DNA of 64,000 nt from Candidatus Chryseobacterium colombiense (GCA_029203185.1 CP119310.1:2480001-2544000); one strand, 5' to 3'. Shown: positions 33,874 to 43,116, numbered from the stretch's first letter. The notes: generated from the sequence alone by a model not told the origin. Made by a program: numbers and translations.

Positions 33874-34656
33874 ATGCTCAACTTTGAAAGAAAAGGAAAC
33901 GGAAAAGAGACTCTAGTCCTGCTCCATGGATTCATGGAAAACATTTCAATATGGCACGAAATGGAATCTCATCTTTCTGAATATTTTTCATTATTAAAAA
34001 TAGATCTTCCGGGACACGGCCAATCAGAAATGGTAGCGGAAGTTCAAACCATGGAAATCATGGCTGAAGAAGTCAAAAAAGTACTGGACAAGCTTGATTT
34101 AACTAAAGTCCATTTATTAGGTCATTCAATGGGAGGCTATACTTCTTTGGCCTTTGCCGAAAAATACCCTGAATTCCTTATAAGCTTAACTTTATTTTTT
34201 TCTACCTATTTTCCGGATGATGCAGAAAAAAAAGAACAACGTATAAAAAGCTACAGAATTATCAAAGATGCTTTTCCACACTATGCCAGAGCCGGCGTAC
34301 CCAACCTTTTCAACCCCAACGAAAGAGATATCCTGGAAGGAAAAATAGAGACTGCTTTAGAAATCGCTCTTTCCACGAATAATCTCGGAGCTTTAGCTTC
34401 GGTAAAAGGAATGGTAGAAAGAACTGACAAAAAACACGTTTTGGAAAGCCTGGATGCAAAAATACTAGTGATAGCGGGAAAACACGACAATGCCGTAAAA
34501 ACAGAAATCATGATTAAAAATCTTCCTGACAGAACGAATATAAAATCCTATGTTCTCGATTGCGGACACAACGGACACTGGGAAAAACCAAGTATTTGTG
34601 CTGAAATCATTAATACCGAACTTCTTCATCATCTTCCAAAACATTTGATCCTTTAA
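33874..34656 (+). CDS. Alpha/beta hydrolase
   Basis: 260 residues. HGFMENISIW carries the oxyanion motif HGF, the nucleophile elbow is GHSMGG (Ser85), and the catalytic His lies in DCGHNGHWEKP near the C-terminus. It belongs to the broad esterase/hydrolase fold group and the substrate cannot be named. The ATG at 33874 is taken over the TTG two codons earlier (33868). It lies 10 bases after the lipoprotein gene. Confidence 0.92.
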   Translation: MLNFERKGNGKETLVLLHGFMENISIWHEMESHLSEYFSLLKIDLPGHGQSEMVAEVQTMEIMAEEVKKVLDKLDLTKVHLLGHSMGGYTSLAFAEKYPEFLISLTLFFSTYFPDDAEKKEQRIKSYRIIKDAFPHYARAGVPNLFNPNERDILEGKIETALEIALSTNNLGALASVKGMVERTDKKHVLESLDAKILVIAGKHDNAVKTEIMIKNLPDRTNIKSYVLDCGHNGHWEKPSICAEIINTELLHHLPKHLIL

Positions 34657-34665
34657 AACACTTTT

Positions 34666-35484
34666 ATGAAAATTTGGATTTCATCACTCCTGCTTCTTGC
34701 AGTAATCAGCTGTAAAAAAGACGCTGAAACTTCTACAAATACCGTTTCAAAAGATTCTGTTTCTACGACAGAAAATCAGACTGAAAGCTTGAAAAAAGTT
34801 AAAAATAAACAAACTTTTAATTTCGCAACAGAACTTTGTGAGAACAAAGGTCAATATGATGCCGATAAATATTCACAGGAAGAAATTGAAGGCACTTATA
34901 AACTTTGGTTTGAATACAGCAGTCTATCATTAAGTAAGCCGTCCGTTTTTAAACCTGAAACATTACAGGAAGTAAGAAGAGATAAAGATAAAATTTTAGC
35001 AAAACTGGATAAAGATTTTGCTGAAAAGAAAAAAGCTCTTGAGAGTTTAAAAATAGTTAATGATCCTTACTGGCAAAACATTAAGGATCAGAAAATTCAG
35101 GAATTGGTTCTTGAATATGAATTTGATAAAACTGAAATTATGGCATTTTCTGATCCATCTGTATTACTCAACAGCAAATTCTCTAAAAACTGCGAAAATT
35201 TTGTCCGGGCTTTAAATTCTGATGAAGACGTAATGATTGAAGAATGGAGAAAGCTAAGAATACAAATGAGCAAAAAAAATGGCAATCCGGAAAAAATCAT
35301 GGATGAGTTTGAAAATAATCTGCATGCCCAAAATAAAAATGAATATGCAATGGTTGATCTTATCACCTTCGGATGGGGAAATTGCGCCAATAACAGTATT
35401 AAAAGAGTGGAATACGATGAAAAAATGATAAAAGCATTCAATTCCTTATTTATCAAAATAGACTCACAATGTGATGAGCCTTAA
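34666..35484 (+). CDS. Hypothetical lipoprotein
   Basis: 272 residues. Lipoprotein signal MKIWISSLLLLAVISCKKDA (Cys16), a Ser/Thr linker, then a helical, strongly charged domain (DKDKILAKLDKDFAEKKKALESLK; RALNSDEDVMIEEWRKLRIQMSKK). No family is recognised. Starts 9 bases after the hydrolase stop, in the same transcription unit. Confidence 0.8.
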   Translation: MKIWISSLLLLAVISCKKDAETSTNTVSKDSVSTTENQTESLKKVKNKQTFNFATELCENKGQYDADKYSQEEIEGTYKLWFEYSSLSLSKPSVFKPETLQEVRRDKDKILAKLDKDFAEKKKALESLKIVNDPYWQNIKDQKIQELVLEYEFDKTEIMAFSDPSVLLNSKFSKNCENFVRALNSDEDVMIEEWRKLRIQMSKKNGNPEKIMDEFENNLHAQNKNEYAMVDLITFGWGNCANNSIKRVEYDEKMIKAFNSLFIKIDSQCDEP

Positions 35485-35517
35485 AAAGATTATTACAATT
35501 TAGCAAACACAGATTCT

Positions 35518-36321
35518 ATGAGCTTCTTTTCTTCTCCTCAAAAAAAACCGGTAATCGGACTCACTCTTTCCGGAGGCGGAATGCGTGGAATTGCCCATAT
35601 TGCCGTTTTAAAAGCATTGGAGGAGTTTGATCTGAAGCCTCAGATTATTTCAGGAACCAGTGCAGGATCTATTATTGGAGCCTTTTACTCTTTAGGAAAG
35701 ACTCCTGACGAAATGATGGAAATTGTAAGGCAGACCACTTTTTTCTCCCGATCCTATTTAAGACTTTCAAAAAATGGAATATTCAGCTCCAAGTTCATTG
35801 TAAAACTTCTTGTCGATTATTTTCCCGAAAATGATTTTAAGGTTTTAAAAATTCCATTGTATGTTGCTGCAACAGAAATGACCCACGGAATTGTTGATTT
35901 CTTTTCAGAAGGCGAACTTTTTGCCCCTTTGCTAGCTTCTTCTAGCGTTCCTTTTGTTCTTCCTCCTGTCAGAATAGGAGAAAAAATATATGTAGACGGC
36001 GGAGTATTGGATAATCTTCCTATAGAACCTATTATGGATCAATGTGATTTCCTGATTGCTTCTCACGTCAATTCTCTAAGCTATGATCCTCTTCCCAATA
36101 TGAGCTTATTAAAGGAATTTGACCGTATTTTACACTTAGCAATTGCAAAGTCGGTGTATTCCAAGGCAGATTTTTGTGATATTTTTCTAGACCCTCCCAA
36201 AATGACCAAATTCAGTCTATTCAATAAGAAGAATCTGGACGAAATGTTTCAGGAAGTTTATGACTATACCTGTAAAGAATTAGAAGAGAAGGGATATAAA
36301 AAGATACAATCTTCTTTATAA
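35518..36321 (+). CDS. Patatin-like phospholipase
   Basis: 267 residues. The oxyanion loop GGGMRG (20-24 region), nucleophile elbow GTSAG with Ser48, and catalytic Asp160 in the DGG motif form the Ser-Asp dyad of patatin-like lipid acyl hydrolases. No signal peptide or surface domain is visible, so it is probably cytoplasmic or membrane-associated. It ends the four-gene run and overlaps the convergent nrnA by 6 bases. Confidence 0.94.
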   Translation: MSFFSSPQKKPVIGLTLSGGGMRGIAHIAVLKALEEFDLKPQIISGTSAGSIIGAFYSLGKTPDEMMEIVRQTTFFSRSYLRLSKNGIFSSKFIVKLLVDYFPENDFKVLKIPLYVAATEMTHGIVDFFSEGELFAPLLASSSVPFVLPPVRIGEKIYVDGGVLDNLPIEPIMDQCDFLIASHVNSLSYDPLPNMSLLKEFDRILHLAIAKSVYSKADFCDIFLDPPKMTKFSLFNKKNLDEMFQEVYDYTCKELEEKGYKKIQSSL

Positions 36322-37320
36322 TTGTTCTTCTGCAATTCTATTCTTAAAAGTTTCAAGTGTATCCATTAAAGATTCTAAAGATTTTCCTCCGGCTGCGTTG
36401 ATGTGCCCTCCTCCATTGAAATATTTTCTTGAAAACTGATTAACATCCACATCGTCTTTACTTCTAAAAGAAATTTTAATAAAATCATCATATAAATCTT
36501 CCATAAAGAAAGCCGACATTCTTACTCCGACAATACTCAGTCCATAATTTACAAATCCTTCTGTATCTCCTTTCTGGAAACCGTATTCCTGTAATTCTTT
36601 TCTTGTAAGGTACAAAACAGCTACTTTCCCATCATTCACCACTTCAATTCTTCCCAGAATAAGAGCCAGCAAATGAAGCCTTGAAACCGTATTGGTATCC
36701 CATGTATTAGAAGTAATCACTGAAGGATCCGCTCCTTTTTCAATAAGATTGGCTACAATCCTGTGAGTGGTCGCACTTGTAGAACGAAAACGGAAACCTC
36801 CTGTATCAGTCATAATCCCAGTATAAAGACATTCAGCAATATCTTTATTGACAAGACTCTCCTCATTCATCGCTTCAATAAAATGGTAAACCATCTGGCA
36901 AGTTGCGGGAATAATCGTATCAGAATAAACAAAATCGAATTGTTCAGGTTGCTGGTGATGATCTATAAGGATTTTTTTTGCTTTGGATTTTACCAGCCAT
37001 TCTCCCAAAATCCCGATTCTTGACGGAGAATTGAAATCCAGGCAGAAAATAATATCAGCTTCGTTCATGAGATCAAAAGCAACTTTTCTTTTATATTCTG
37101 CAATGATATTCTTTTTAGCTTCGGGCATCCATTTCAAAAATTTCGGAAAATCATTCGGTACCACCACTTCTGCCTGTAAACCTTTTGCCTGCAAATAATG
37201 CTTTAACCCCAAACTTGAACCAATAGCATCACCATCAGGATTGTAATGAGTAATGATGACGATTTTGTTTTGTGGAATAAGTAATGATTTGATTTCTAGT
37301 ATTTCTGCAGGTGTAAACAT
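36316..37320 (-). CDS. nrnA: Bifunctional oligoribonuclease/PAP phosphatase
   Basis: 334-residue DHH/DHHA1 phosphoesterase of the NrnA type. Metal ligands are visible in THYNPDGDAIGSS (His25, Asp29, Asp31), CLDFNS (Asp95) and DHH (120-122), and the DHHA1 domain ends in GGGHINAAGG (near residue 303). It degrades very short RNA and 3'-phosphoadenosine 5'-phosphate. Monocistronic. Confidence 0.93.
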   Translation of the reverse strand: MFTPAEILEIKSLLIPQNKIVIITHYNPDGDAIGSSLGLKHYLQAKGLQAEVVVPNDFPKFLKWMPEAKKNIIAEYKRKVAFDLMNEADIIFCLDFNSPSRIGILGEWLVKSKAKKILIDHHQQPEQFDFVYSDTIIPATCQMVYHFIEAMNEESLVNKDIAECLYTGIMTDTGGFRFRSTSATTHRIVANLIEKGADPSVITSNTWDTNTVSRLHLLALILGRIEVVNDGKVAVLYLTRKELQEYGFQKGDTEGFVNYGLSIVGVRMSAFFMEDLYDDFIKISFRSKDDVDVNQFSRKYFNGGGHINAAGGKSLESLMDTLETFKNRIAEEQL

Positions 37321-37473
37321 CTATCCTTCTTTAATTTTGAGTCTCCAAAGATAGAGCTTTTAACTCAATCATAAGTATTATTTTTAAATGTTACAGTTTT
37401 CGCCTACAGCAGGACTTTTATAAATAAGATACTAAAAAACCTCAACAATAATTTTAAAAAAAAGAGTTGAAAG

Positions 37474-37504
37474 TTTGTATCTTATAAAAAAATCTATATC
37501 TTTG
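37474..37504 (+). promoter_or_regulatory. Promoter of rpmH
   Basis: TTTG (37474-37477), 19 nt, TATCTTTG (37497-37504): both elements match the Bacteroidota consensus. Start codon 45 nt downstream. Confidence 0.8.
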
Positions 37505-37549
37505 CAACCTGAAAAATTAATAGATTAATTACGATTTAAACATATAGTA

Positions 37550-37708
37550 ATGAGTAAAAGAACATTCCAGCCATCAGAAAGAAAGAGAAGAAACAAACAC
37601 GGTTTCAGAGAAAGAATGTCTACGCCAAATGGAAGAAGAGTTTTGGCTGCAAGAAGAGCTAAAGGCAGAAAGAGTTTAACTGTAAGTGCATCTCGCGCTA
37701 AGAGATAA
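37550..37708 (+). CDS. rpmH: 50S ribosomal protein L34
   Basis: 52 residues with the L34 sequence MSKRTFQPSERKRRNKHGFR and the MSTPNGRRVLAARRAKGRK motif. Structural protein of the large ribosomal subunit. It stands alone here, without the rnpA or dnaA neighbours usual in many bacteria, and has its own promoter and terminator. Too short to appear in length-filtered gene calls. Confidence 0.97.
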   Translation: MSKRTFQPSERKRRNKHGFRERMSTPNGRRVLAARRAKGRKSLTVSASRAKR

Positions 37709-37732
37709 TTCTTTAATTATCATATACAAATC

Positions 37733-37764
37733 ATGCTTGAAAATAATCTTTTCAGGCATTTTTT
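37733..37764 (+). terminator. Terminator of rpmH
   Basis: 11-bp stem ATGCTTGAAAA/TTTTCAGGCAT (one T-G pair), loop TAATC, T tract. Confidence 0.85.
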
Positions 37765-37838
37765 GTTGTTAAATTTTACTAAAATTTAAGGTTCTTAAGT
37801 TTCTTTTTTCTATTTTTAAAAATTGAAATATTTCTAAG

Positions 37839-37862
37839 AATAGCATTATAAAATAGCATTAT
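37839..37862 (+). repeat. Direct repeat spanning the ftsE start
   Basis: AATAGCATTAT occurs at 37839-37849 and again at 37852-37862, a 13-base period. The second copy contains the first two bases of the ftsE-like ATG at 37861. Confidence 0.7.
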
Positions 37863-38571
37863 GCCACATACAAATATATCCGGAGATAATATCATAAGTC
37901 TGCAGCACGCAAAGATTGCCCAAAAAAACTTCACGGTTCTTTCTGACGTTAATCTTAATATCAAAAAAGGCAGATTTTGTTATCTTATCGGAAAAACAGG
38001 TTCCGGAAAAAGCTCATTGCTAAAGACTTTATACGGACATATTCCCTTAGCTTCCGGACACGGAGCTGTCGTTGGTTTTGATTTGGCTAAATTAAAAATG
38101 TCTGAAATTCCTAACCTGAGAAGAAAATTAGGAATTGTGTTTCAGGATTTTCAATTACTATCCGACAGAACCGTAGAAAAGAATTTAATATTCGTTCTTG
38201 AAGCAACAGGCTGGAACGACAAAACAAAGATTCAAGACCGCATCAATGAGGTTCTGGGCAGTGTAAATATGAAAAGTAAAAAGCACAAAATGCCTCATGA
38301 ACTTTCCGGAGGAGAGCAACAGCGTGTAGCTATAGCAAGAGCCTTATTAAATCACCCAGATCTGATTTTAGCCGATGAACCTACAGGAAATCTTGATCCT
38401 GAAACTTCAAATGAAATCATGACCTTACTAAAGCAGGTAGCACTGGAAAACGGAGCTGCAGTAGTAATGGCAACCCACGATTATCACATGATCCAGAACT
38501 TCCCAGGTGAAGCGATCAGATGTGAAGACGGAAAAGTTTCAGTATTGGATACTTCAGAGCTTTTCGAATAA
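37861..38571 (+). CDS. ftsE: FtsE-like ABC ATPase
   Basis: 236 residues. Walker A GKTGSGKSS, signature LSGGEQQR, Walker B LILADEPTGNLDPE with catalytic Glu, switch His in ATHDYH. The residues after Walker A (LLKTLYGH) and the overall length match FtsE, which with FtsX regulates peptidoglycan hydrolases at the division site. No ftsX gene is adjacent; the following gene is convergent. A LolD/MacB-type exporter ATPase is the alternative. The stop abuts trmN6. Confidence 0.82.
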   Translation: MPHTNISGDNIISLQHAKIAQKNFTVLSDVNLNIKKGRFCYLIGKTGSGKSSLLKTLYGHIPLASGHGAVVGFDLAKLKMSEIPNLRRKLGIVFQDFQLLSDRTVEKNLIFVLEATGWNDKTKIQDRINEVLGSVNMKSKKHKMPHELSGGEQQRVAIARALLNHPDLILADEPTGNLDPETSNEIMTLLKQVALENGAAVVMATHDYHMIQNFPGEAIRCEDGKVSVLDTSELFE

Positions 38572-39270
38572 TTATTTTTCACGAAAAACATGAAACTCTT
38601 TAGTGAGTTCAAGATATTGGTCCGAGTATTTTCTCGGACTTTTTTCTATAACAAATTCCAATTCCTCAAGATCTTTTTCAACAGAAGAAAATGCCAGAAT
38701 CAGTCTTTTTACGGACGAAGTTTCAATTCCTTTGATATTGATTCGTTTTATTAAGAACAATTGATTTTCCTTTGCGATCTCAATAAAATCACCTCCCGCT
38801 TCCACAGGAATGATCACAGAAAAAATACCGTCCCCAGAAAGCAGCTCTGCAGATTTGGAGATAAGCTGCCTAAAATTAAGTTCTACAGTCTGCCTGGCAA
38901 TTTTATCTTTTTCGGAATCAGTAACCTCGAAATATGGTGGATTTGAAACAATAAGATCAAATTTATCTTCGGTATGAAAACTTTTAAAATCCTGCAGAAT
39001 ATTATTTAATCTTAGCGAAAAAGGTGAATTTTCAAAATTAATTTTAGTAAATGCTACTGCCTCTTCATTAATGTCAATTCCCAAAAATTCTGCTTCAGAA
39101 GCCCTTTGAGCCAACATTAAGGAAATCAATCCAGTTCCTGTTCCGACTTCAAGCACTTTAGAAACGTCGTTTACAGAAGCCAACGCCCCAAGCAAAACAC
39201 CATCCGTTCCTACACGGAAAACATTTTTTGACTGCTGAATTTCGAATTGTTTAAACTTAAAAGGCTTCAC
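38572..39270 (-). CDS. trmN6: tRNA1(Val) A37 N6-methyltransferase
   Basis: 232 residues. SAM motif I VLEVGTGTGLISLMLAQR, and the N6-adenine catalytic motif NPPY in LIVSNPPYFEV. The N-terminus FKFKQFEIQQSKNVFRVGTDGVLLG matches the YfiC/TrmN6 family, which methylates A37 of tRNA-Val. Its ATG overlaps the kinase gene stop by one base, so they are likely cotranscribed. Confidence 0.9.
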   Translation of the reverse strand: MKPFKFKQFEIQQSKNVFRVGTDGVLLGALASVNDVSKVLEVGTGTGLISLMLAQRASEAEFLGIDINEEAVAFTKINFENSPFSLRLNNILQDFKSFHTEDKFDLIVSNPPYFEVTDSEKDKIARQTVELNFRQLISKSAELLSGDGIFSVIIPVEAGGDFIEIAKENQLFLIKRINIKGIETSSVKRLILAFSSVEKDLEELEFVIEKSPRKYSDQYLELTKEFHVFREK

Positions 39271-40724
39271 TATAAATTCGTTGGCAATGTGATAATGAAT
39301 GTTGAACCTTTCCCCACTTCCGACTTTACAACAATTTCCCCTTTGTAATCTTCAATCATTTTTCTCACCATTGATAAACCAAGCCCCATTCCGCTGCTTT
39401 TGGAAGTAAAATTAGGTTCGAAAATCCTTTCATACATGTTTTCAGGAATTCCAACTCCATTATCCTGAACCGAGATCATTACTCTTCTCTGGTGCTGTTC
39501 AACATCAACGTTAATAATCAACTTTCTCTCATCACTTTGCGCCTGCTTGGCATTGGTAACAAGATTGGTAATAATCCTTGAAAGATAAATCCTGTCCATA
39601 CTGATCATGATGTTATTTTTATTTGTGTGCATAAAAATACTGTCATCATTAAATACTCTAAGAATATCTTCAACTTCTTTATTCAGATTAATAACCTCAT
39701 TATTCTTCTCCGGAAGCTTGGCAAACTCAGAAAACGCAGACGCAACAGTAGCAATCAGATCAATCTGATCAACCACAGTTTTACTCATTTGCTTCACCCG
39801 TTCTCTTATATTAGGATCTTCCGGGTCAAATTTTCTTTCAAAGTTCTGGATAGTTAACTTCATTGGAGTTAACGGATTTTTCACCTCATGAGCAACTTGC
39901 TTTGCCATTTCTCTCCAGGCTTCTTCAGATGCTTTAAAACGTAATCTTTCCTTCTGATCCTGAATCTGAAGAATCATCCTGTTATAAGCTCTTGCCAAAG
40001 CATTCAATTCATCATTTTTATAGTATCTGATCGGCTGCATTTCATTTTCAAACAAAGTAATACGGGTAATCATATCCGAAAACTTCGTAATGTTTTTAGC
40101 CAGGCTGTTCGAAGTCACCCAACTTATCCAAATACTAAAAAGAATAAGAAATATATCTACCAACAGGATGTACTTAACATACTCATGAAGCACTTCCAAA
40201 TCAGCAGATTCATTATGGTATAAAGGAATATATACAATTGCAATAGGCTCAAGTTCATTATTTTTCAACAATAAATAAGAGGAGGTAAGAGCTGCATCAA
40301 CGGAAGGGTCATAACTTTTAATATCAACTCTGGCATCAGTAGCCAAAATCTTATTTACAATATGCAACGGCACTCTTTTTTGCTCAACAAGACTTACGTC
40401 CTTATTGGAAAGCAGATAATTCCCTTTTAAATCATAAAGAATAATATCATGCTGATTAATATCCGCAATTTCAAAAATTTTATTTTCCAGAACAGTCGGA
40501 AGATCTGCCGTTTCAATACGCGCTCTACTCACAGCATAATCCAAATACCTCATTACGGCATTTGTTTTATCCTGCATATCGATACGGCTTTGCTGCAAAG
40601 AATTATTCCTCAGCACAAAATAAGGTACCAAGGACGAAGCAACAACACTTAAAAGACATACCAGCAAGAATCCGAAAAAAACACGGTTTCTCAGGCTATA
40701 TCCTCTATATTTACTAGACGCCAT
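39270..40724 (-). CDS. Sensor histidine kinase (NtrY-like)
   Basis: 484 residues. Two transmembrane helices (about 14-33 and 183-205) flank a periplasmic sensor region; a HAMP-like linker follows, then the H-box VAHEVKNPLTPMKLTI with phosphoacceptor His279, and a C-terminal ATPase domain with NLVTNAKQAQ, DNGVGIPENMYERIFEP and SSGMGLGLSMVRKM. No response regulator lies nearby. The first 11 bases overlap the end of ribE, so the two are cotranscribed. The signal sensed is unknown. Confidence 0.93.
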   Translation of the reverse strand: MASSKYRGYSLRNRVFFGFLLVCLLSVVASSLVPYFVLRNNSLQQSRIDMQDKTNAVMRYLDYAVSRARIETADLPTVLENKIFEIADINQHDIILYDLKGNYLLSNKDVSLVEQKRVPLHIVNKILATDARVDIKSYDPSVDAALTSSYLLLKNNELEPIAIVYIPLYHNESADLEVLHEYVKYILLVDIFLILFSIWISWVTSNSLAKNITKFSDMITRITLFENEMQPIRYYKNDELNALARAYNRMILQIQDQKERLRFKASEEAWREMAKQVAHEVKNPLTPMKLTIQNFERKFDPEDPNIRERVKQMSKTVVDQIDLIATVASAFSEFAKLPEKNNEVINLNKEVEDILRVFNDDSIFMHTNKNNIMISMDRIYLSRIITNLVTNAKQAQSDERKLIINVDVEQHQRRVMISVQDNGVGIPENMYERIFEPNFTSKSSGMGLGLSMVRKMIEDYKGEIVVKSEVGKGSTFIITLPTNL

Positions 40725-41310
40725 GCTGTTTGTTTATTAACCTGGCAATGTATTTACCTATGATATCAAATTCTAAATTAACTTTATCTCCTGCTTTCAG
40801 ATGCTGCATATTTGTAAATTCCCAAGTATAAGGAATAATAGCAACAGAAAACTGCGCGTCTTCACTTTTTGCAACGGTTAAACTAATTCCGTTCACCGTG
40901 ATAGAACCTTGTGGCACTGTTACAAAACTTCCGTTATCTTCATATTTAATGGTGATAAAATAACTTCCGTCTTTATTTTCGATACTTACTACTTCTCCCG
41001 TCTTATCTACGTGACCCTGAACAATATGACCATCCAATCTTCCATCCATTTTCATGCAACGTTCCAGATTTACCACACTTCCTACCTCCCATTTCCCAAG
41101 ATTGGTTTTTTCCAATGTTTCATTGATGGCAGTCACCACATATTGATCCCCTTCAATTTTTACAACCGTCAAACAACACCCGTTATGAGCAAGACTCTGA
41201 TCTATTTTTAATTCATTCGTAAAAGGACAGGTAAGCGTAAAATCTATATTACTTCCGTTTTCTTCAATTTTCTCAATAACACCTACTGCTTCAATTATTC
41301 CTGTGAACAT
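40714..41310 (-). CDS. ribE: Riboflavin synthase alpha subunit
   Basis: 198 residues, two lumazine-binding domains: MFTGIIEAVG opens the first, and KTGEVVSIENKDGSYFITIK opens the second (CMKMDGRLDGHIVQGHVD lies between). It dismutates two molecules of 6,7-dimethyl-8-ribityllumazine to riboflavin. The start is at 41310, because an upstream in-frame ATG at 41508 would run through the divergent pdxA start. The next minus-strand gene (histidine kinase) overlaps it by 11 bases. No FMN riboswitch fits in the 49-base gap upstream. Confidence 0.95.
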   Translation of the reverse strand: MFTGIIEAVGVIEKIEENGSNIDFTLTCPFTNELKIDQSLAHNGCCLTVVKIEGDQYVVTAINETLEKTNLGKWEVGSVVNLERCMKMDGRLDGHIVQGHVDKTGEVVSIENKDGSYFITIKYEDNGSFVTVPQGSITVNGISLTVAKSEDAQFSVAIIPYTWEFTNMQHLKAGDKVNLEFDIIGKYIARLINKQHGV

Positions 41311-41322
41311 ATTATTTTTTGC

Positions 41323-41330
41323 TAAATTTG
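41323..41330 (+). promoter_or_regulatory. -7 element for pdxA
   Basis: TAAATTTG, 29 nt upstream of the pdxA ATG. It lies in the leader region of ribE; the two start sites fall within a few bases. Confidence 0.55.
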
Positions 41331-41345
41331 TAAAATTATAATCTT

Positions 41346-41353
41346 CAAAGATA
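41346..41353 (-). promoter_or_regulatory. -7 element for ribE
   Basis: Minus-strand TATCTTTG, 35 nt upstream of the ribE ATG. It lies inside the pdxA leader. Confidence 0.55.
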
Positions 41354-41359
41354 ATCAAA

Positions 41360-42451
41360 ATGAGCCCAAAAAACCATAAAGTACGAGTAGGAATTTCAAT
41401 TGGCGATTTCAATGGCATCGGCCCGGAAATCATTATGAAGTCTCTGAAAGACAAAACCATTACAGATTTTTTCACTCCTGTAATTTTTGGTTCGGGAAAA
41501 TTATTCACCTATCAGAAAAATATTTTTAAATTAAATTTAAATTTCAACTACATCAATGAAGCTTCACAAGCACATGCAGGAAAACTGAATATGGTAAACC
41601 TTGTGAAAGACAACGTGAATGTAGAACTGGGAGTTCCTACAGAAGAATCCACCAAAATGGCCATCGACTCTTTGGAAGCTGCCACAGAAGCATTGATCAA
41701 AGGAGAGATTGACGTTCTGGTAACCGCTCCAATCAACAAAGACGAAATGGTGAAAATGGGATTCAAGCATGCCGGTCACACCGGTTATTTTGAAGAAAAA
41801 TTCAATAAAAAAGGATTGATGTTTCTGGTAACTGAAGATTTAAAAGTAGCGGTTTCAACACATCATATCCCCATTTCACAAGTGGCTGAAAACATTTCCA
41901 AAGAAAAGATAAAAAAGCAGATCAAAGCTTTGAATCAGACTTTAATTGAGGATTTTAATATTGCAAAGCCAAAAATTGCTGTTTTGGGACTAAATCCTCA
42001 CGCAGGTGACGGTGGTGTGATAGGAAATGAAGAAATTGAAATTATTTCTCCGGCTATTAAAGAACTTTCAGATAACGGAATTTTAGCTTTTGGACCTTTT
42101 CCTGCTGACAGTTTTTTCCAACCAAATAAATACAAAGGATTTGATGCTGTTTTAGCAATGTATCACGACCAAGGTTTGGCTCCTTTTAAAACATTGGCCT
42201 ATGAAGAAGGTGTAAATTATACTGCCGGACTTCCATTCATCAGAACATCTCCCGATCACGGAGTAGCGTATGATATTGCAGGAAAAAATCTGGCCGATGA
42301 ACAGAGTTTTACAGAAGCAATCTTTACAGCTATTAAAATTTTTAAAAACAGAAGCGAATATAACGAACTTATGGCCAACCGTCTGCAACCAAGGAAAATG
42401 GCTATAGATAACGGAGTTGACGAAGACCTTCCAGAAGATATAGAAGGGTAA
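41360..42451 (+). CDS. pdxA: 4-hydroxythreonine-4-phosphate dehydrogenase
   Basis: 363 residues. NAD-dependent oxidative decarboxylation in pyridoxal-phosphate synthesis. The conserved opening VGISIGDFNGIGPEII, the metal-binding HAGHTGYFEEKF, LNPHAGDGGVIGNEE and MYHDQGLAPFKTL are all intact, as is the C-terminal TSPDHGVAYDIAGK. Monocistronic or read into DUF177 after a 60-base gap with its own promoter. Confidence 0.96.
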   Translation: MSPKNHKVRVGISIGDFNGIGPEIIMKSLKDKTITDFFTPVIFGSGKLFTYQKNIFKLNLNFNYINEASQAHAGKLNMVNLVKDNVNVELGVPTEESTKMAIDSLEAATEALIKGEIDVLVTAPINKDEMVKMGFKHAGHTGYFEEKFNKKGLMFLVTEDLKVAVSTHHIPISQVAENISKEKIKKQIKALNQTLIEDFNIAKPKIAVLGLNPHAGDGGVIGNEEIEIISPAIKELSDNGILAFGPFPADSFFQPNKYKGFDAVLAMYHDQGLAPFKTLAYEEGVNYTAGLPFIRTSPDHGVAYDIAGKNLADEQSFTEAIFTAIKIFKNRSEYNELMANRLQPRKMAIDNGVDEDLPEDIEG

Positions 42452-42492
42452 ATCTTTGAAACAAATTTTAAATTAATTTGTTAGAAAAATTA

Positions 42493-42523
42493 TTTGTTAT
42501 TATAAAAAAAATGCATATTTTTG
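42493..42523 (+). promoter_or_regulatory. Promoter of DUF177-rpmF
   Basis: TTTG (42493-42496), 19 nt, TATTTTTG (42516-42523). An upstream in-frame TTG (42521) lies inside the -7 box, so the ATG at 42536 is the true start, 12 nt beyond the box. Confidence 0.75.
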
Positions 42524-42535
42524 CACACTCATTTT

Positions 42536-43057
42536 ATGGACAAGTTAAGAAACTACGACGTAAGCTTTTCCGGTTTAAAAACCGGTAAGCACGAGTTCAG
42601 GTTTGAGATAGATAAAGAGTTCTTTCAATTATTTGACACTGAACAGGATTTTACAAATCCTAAAATCACAGTAGATGTTTTATTAGACAAGCACTCTACT
42701 TTTTTAGAATTTGAGATCAAAGTAAGTGGGACGGTAGAATTGGTTTGTGATATCACCAACGAAAATTTTGATCATCCCATTGAAAATCAACTCAAGGTCC
42801 TGGTGAAATTTGGAGAAGAATATGATGACAGCGAAGAAGATGTTATTACGATTCCGACAAGTGATCACGCATTTAATATTGCACAACTGATCTACGAAAA
42901 TGTAGCCCTTTCAATTCCAATGAAAAAGCTATCTCCTAATGTAACCGAAGAAGATCTTGCAATTTTAGACAAGTTCAGTCCAAAAGATATTGAAGAGGAA
43001 GAACATGAAAGCGATCCCAGATGGGACGCATTAAAAAATTTAAAGAATAAAAATTAA
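42536..43057 (+). CDS. DUF177 (YceD) family protein
   Basis: 173 residues. MDKLRNYDVSFSGLKTGKHE opens the family domain, and VSGTVELVCDITNENFDHPIENQL corresponds to the zinc-ligand region, though only one Cys remains. A Glu/Asp-rich tail closes the protein (EEEEHESDPRW). YceD is encoded immediately before rpmF in many bacteria and is implicated in 23S rRNA or ribosome assembly. rpmF begins 60 bases downstream. Confidence 0.92.
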   Translation: MDKLRNYDVSFSGLKTGKHEFRFEIDKEFFQLFDTEQDFTNPKITVDVLLDKHSTFLEFEIKVSGTVELVCDITNENFDHPIENQLKVLVKFGEEYDDSEEDVITIPTSDHAFNIAQLIYENVALSIPMKKLSPNVTEEDLAILDKFSPKDIEEEEHESDPRWDALKNLKNKN

Positions 43058-43116
43058 ATAGTTTAATGATGGGATGATGAATCTCATCGCTCATCAATTA
43101 AAAAAGTTATTACAAA

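Noticed and set aside
41311..41359. FMN riboswitch upstream of ribE
   Set aside because: The gap is too small, and no conserved RFN-like helices are visible.
41311..41508. In-frame upstream extension of ribE to 41508
   Set aside because: It would cross the pdxA start and promoter; the real ribE start is MFTGIIE at 41310.
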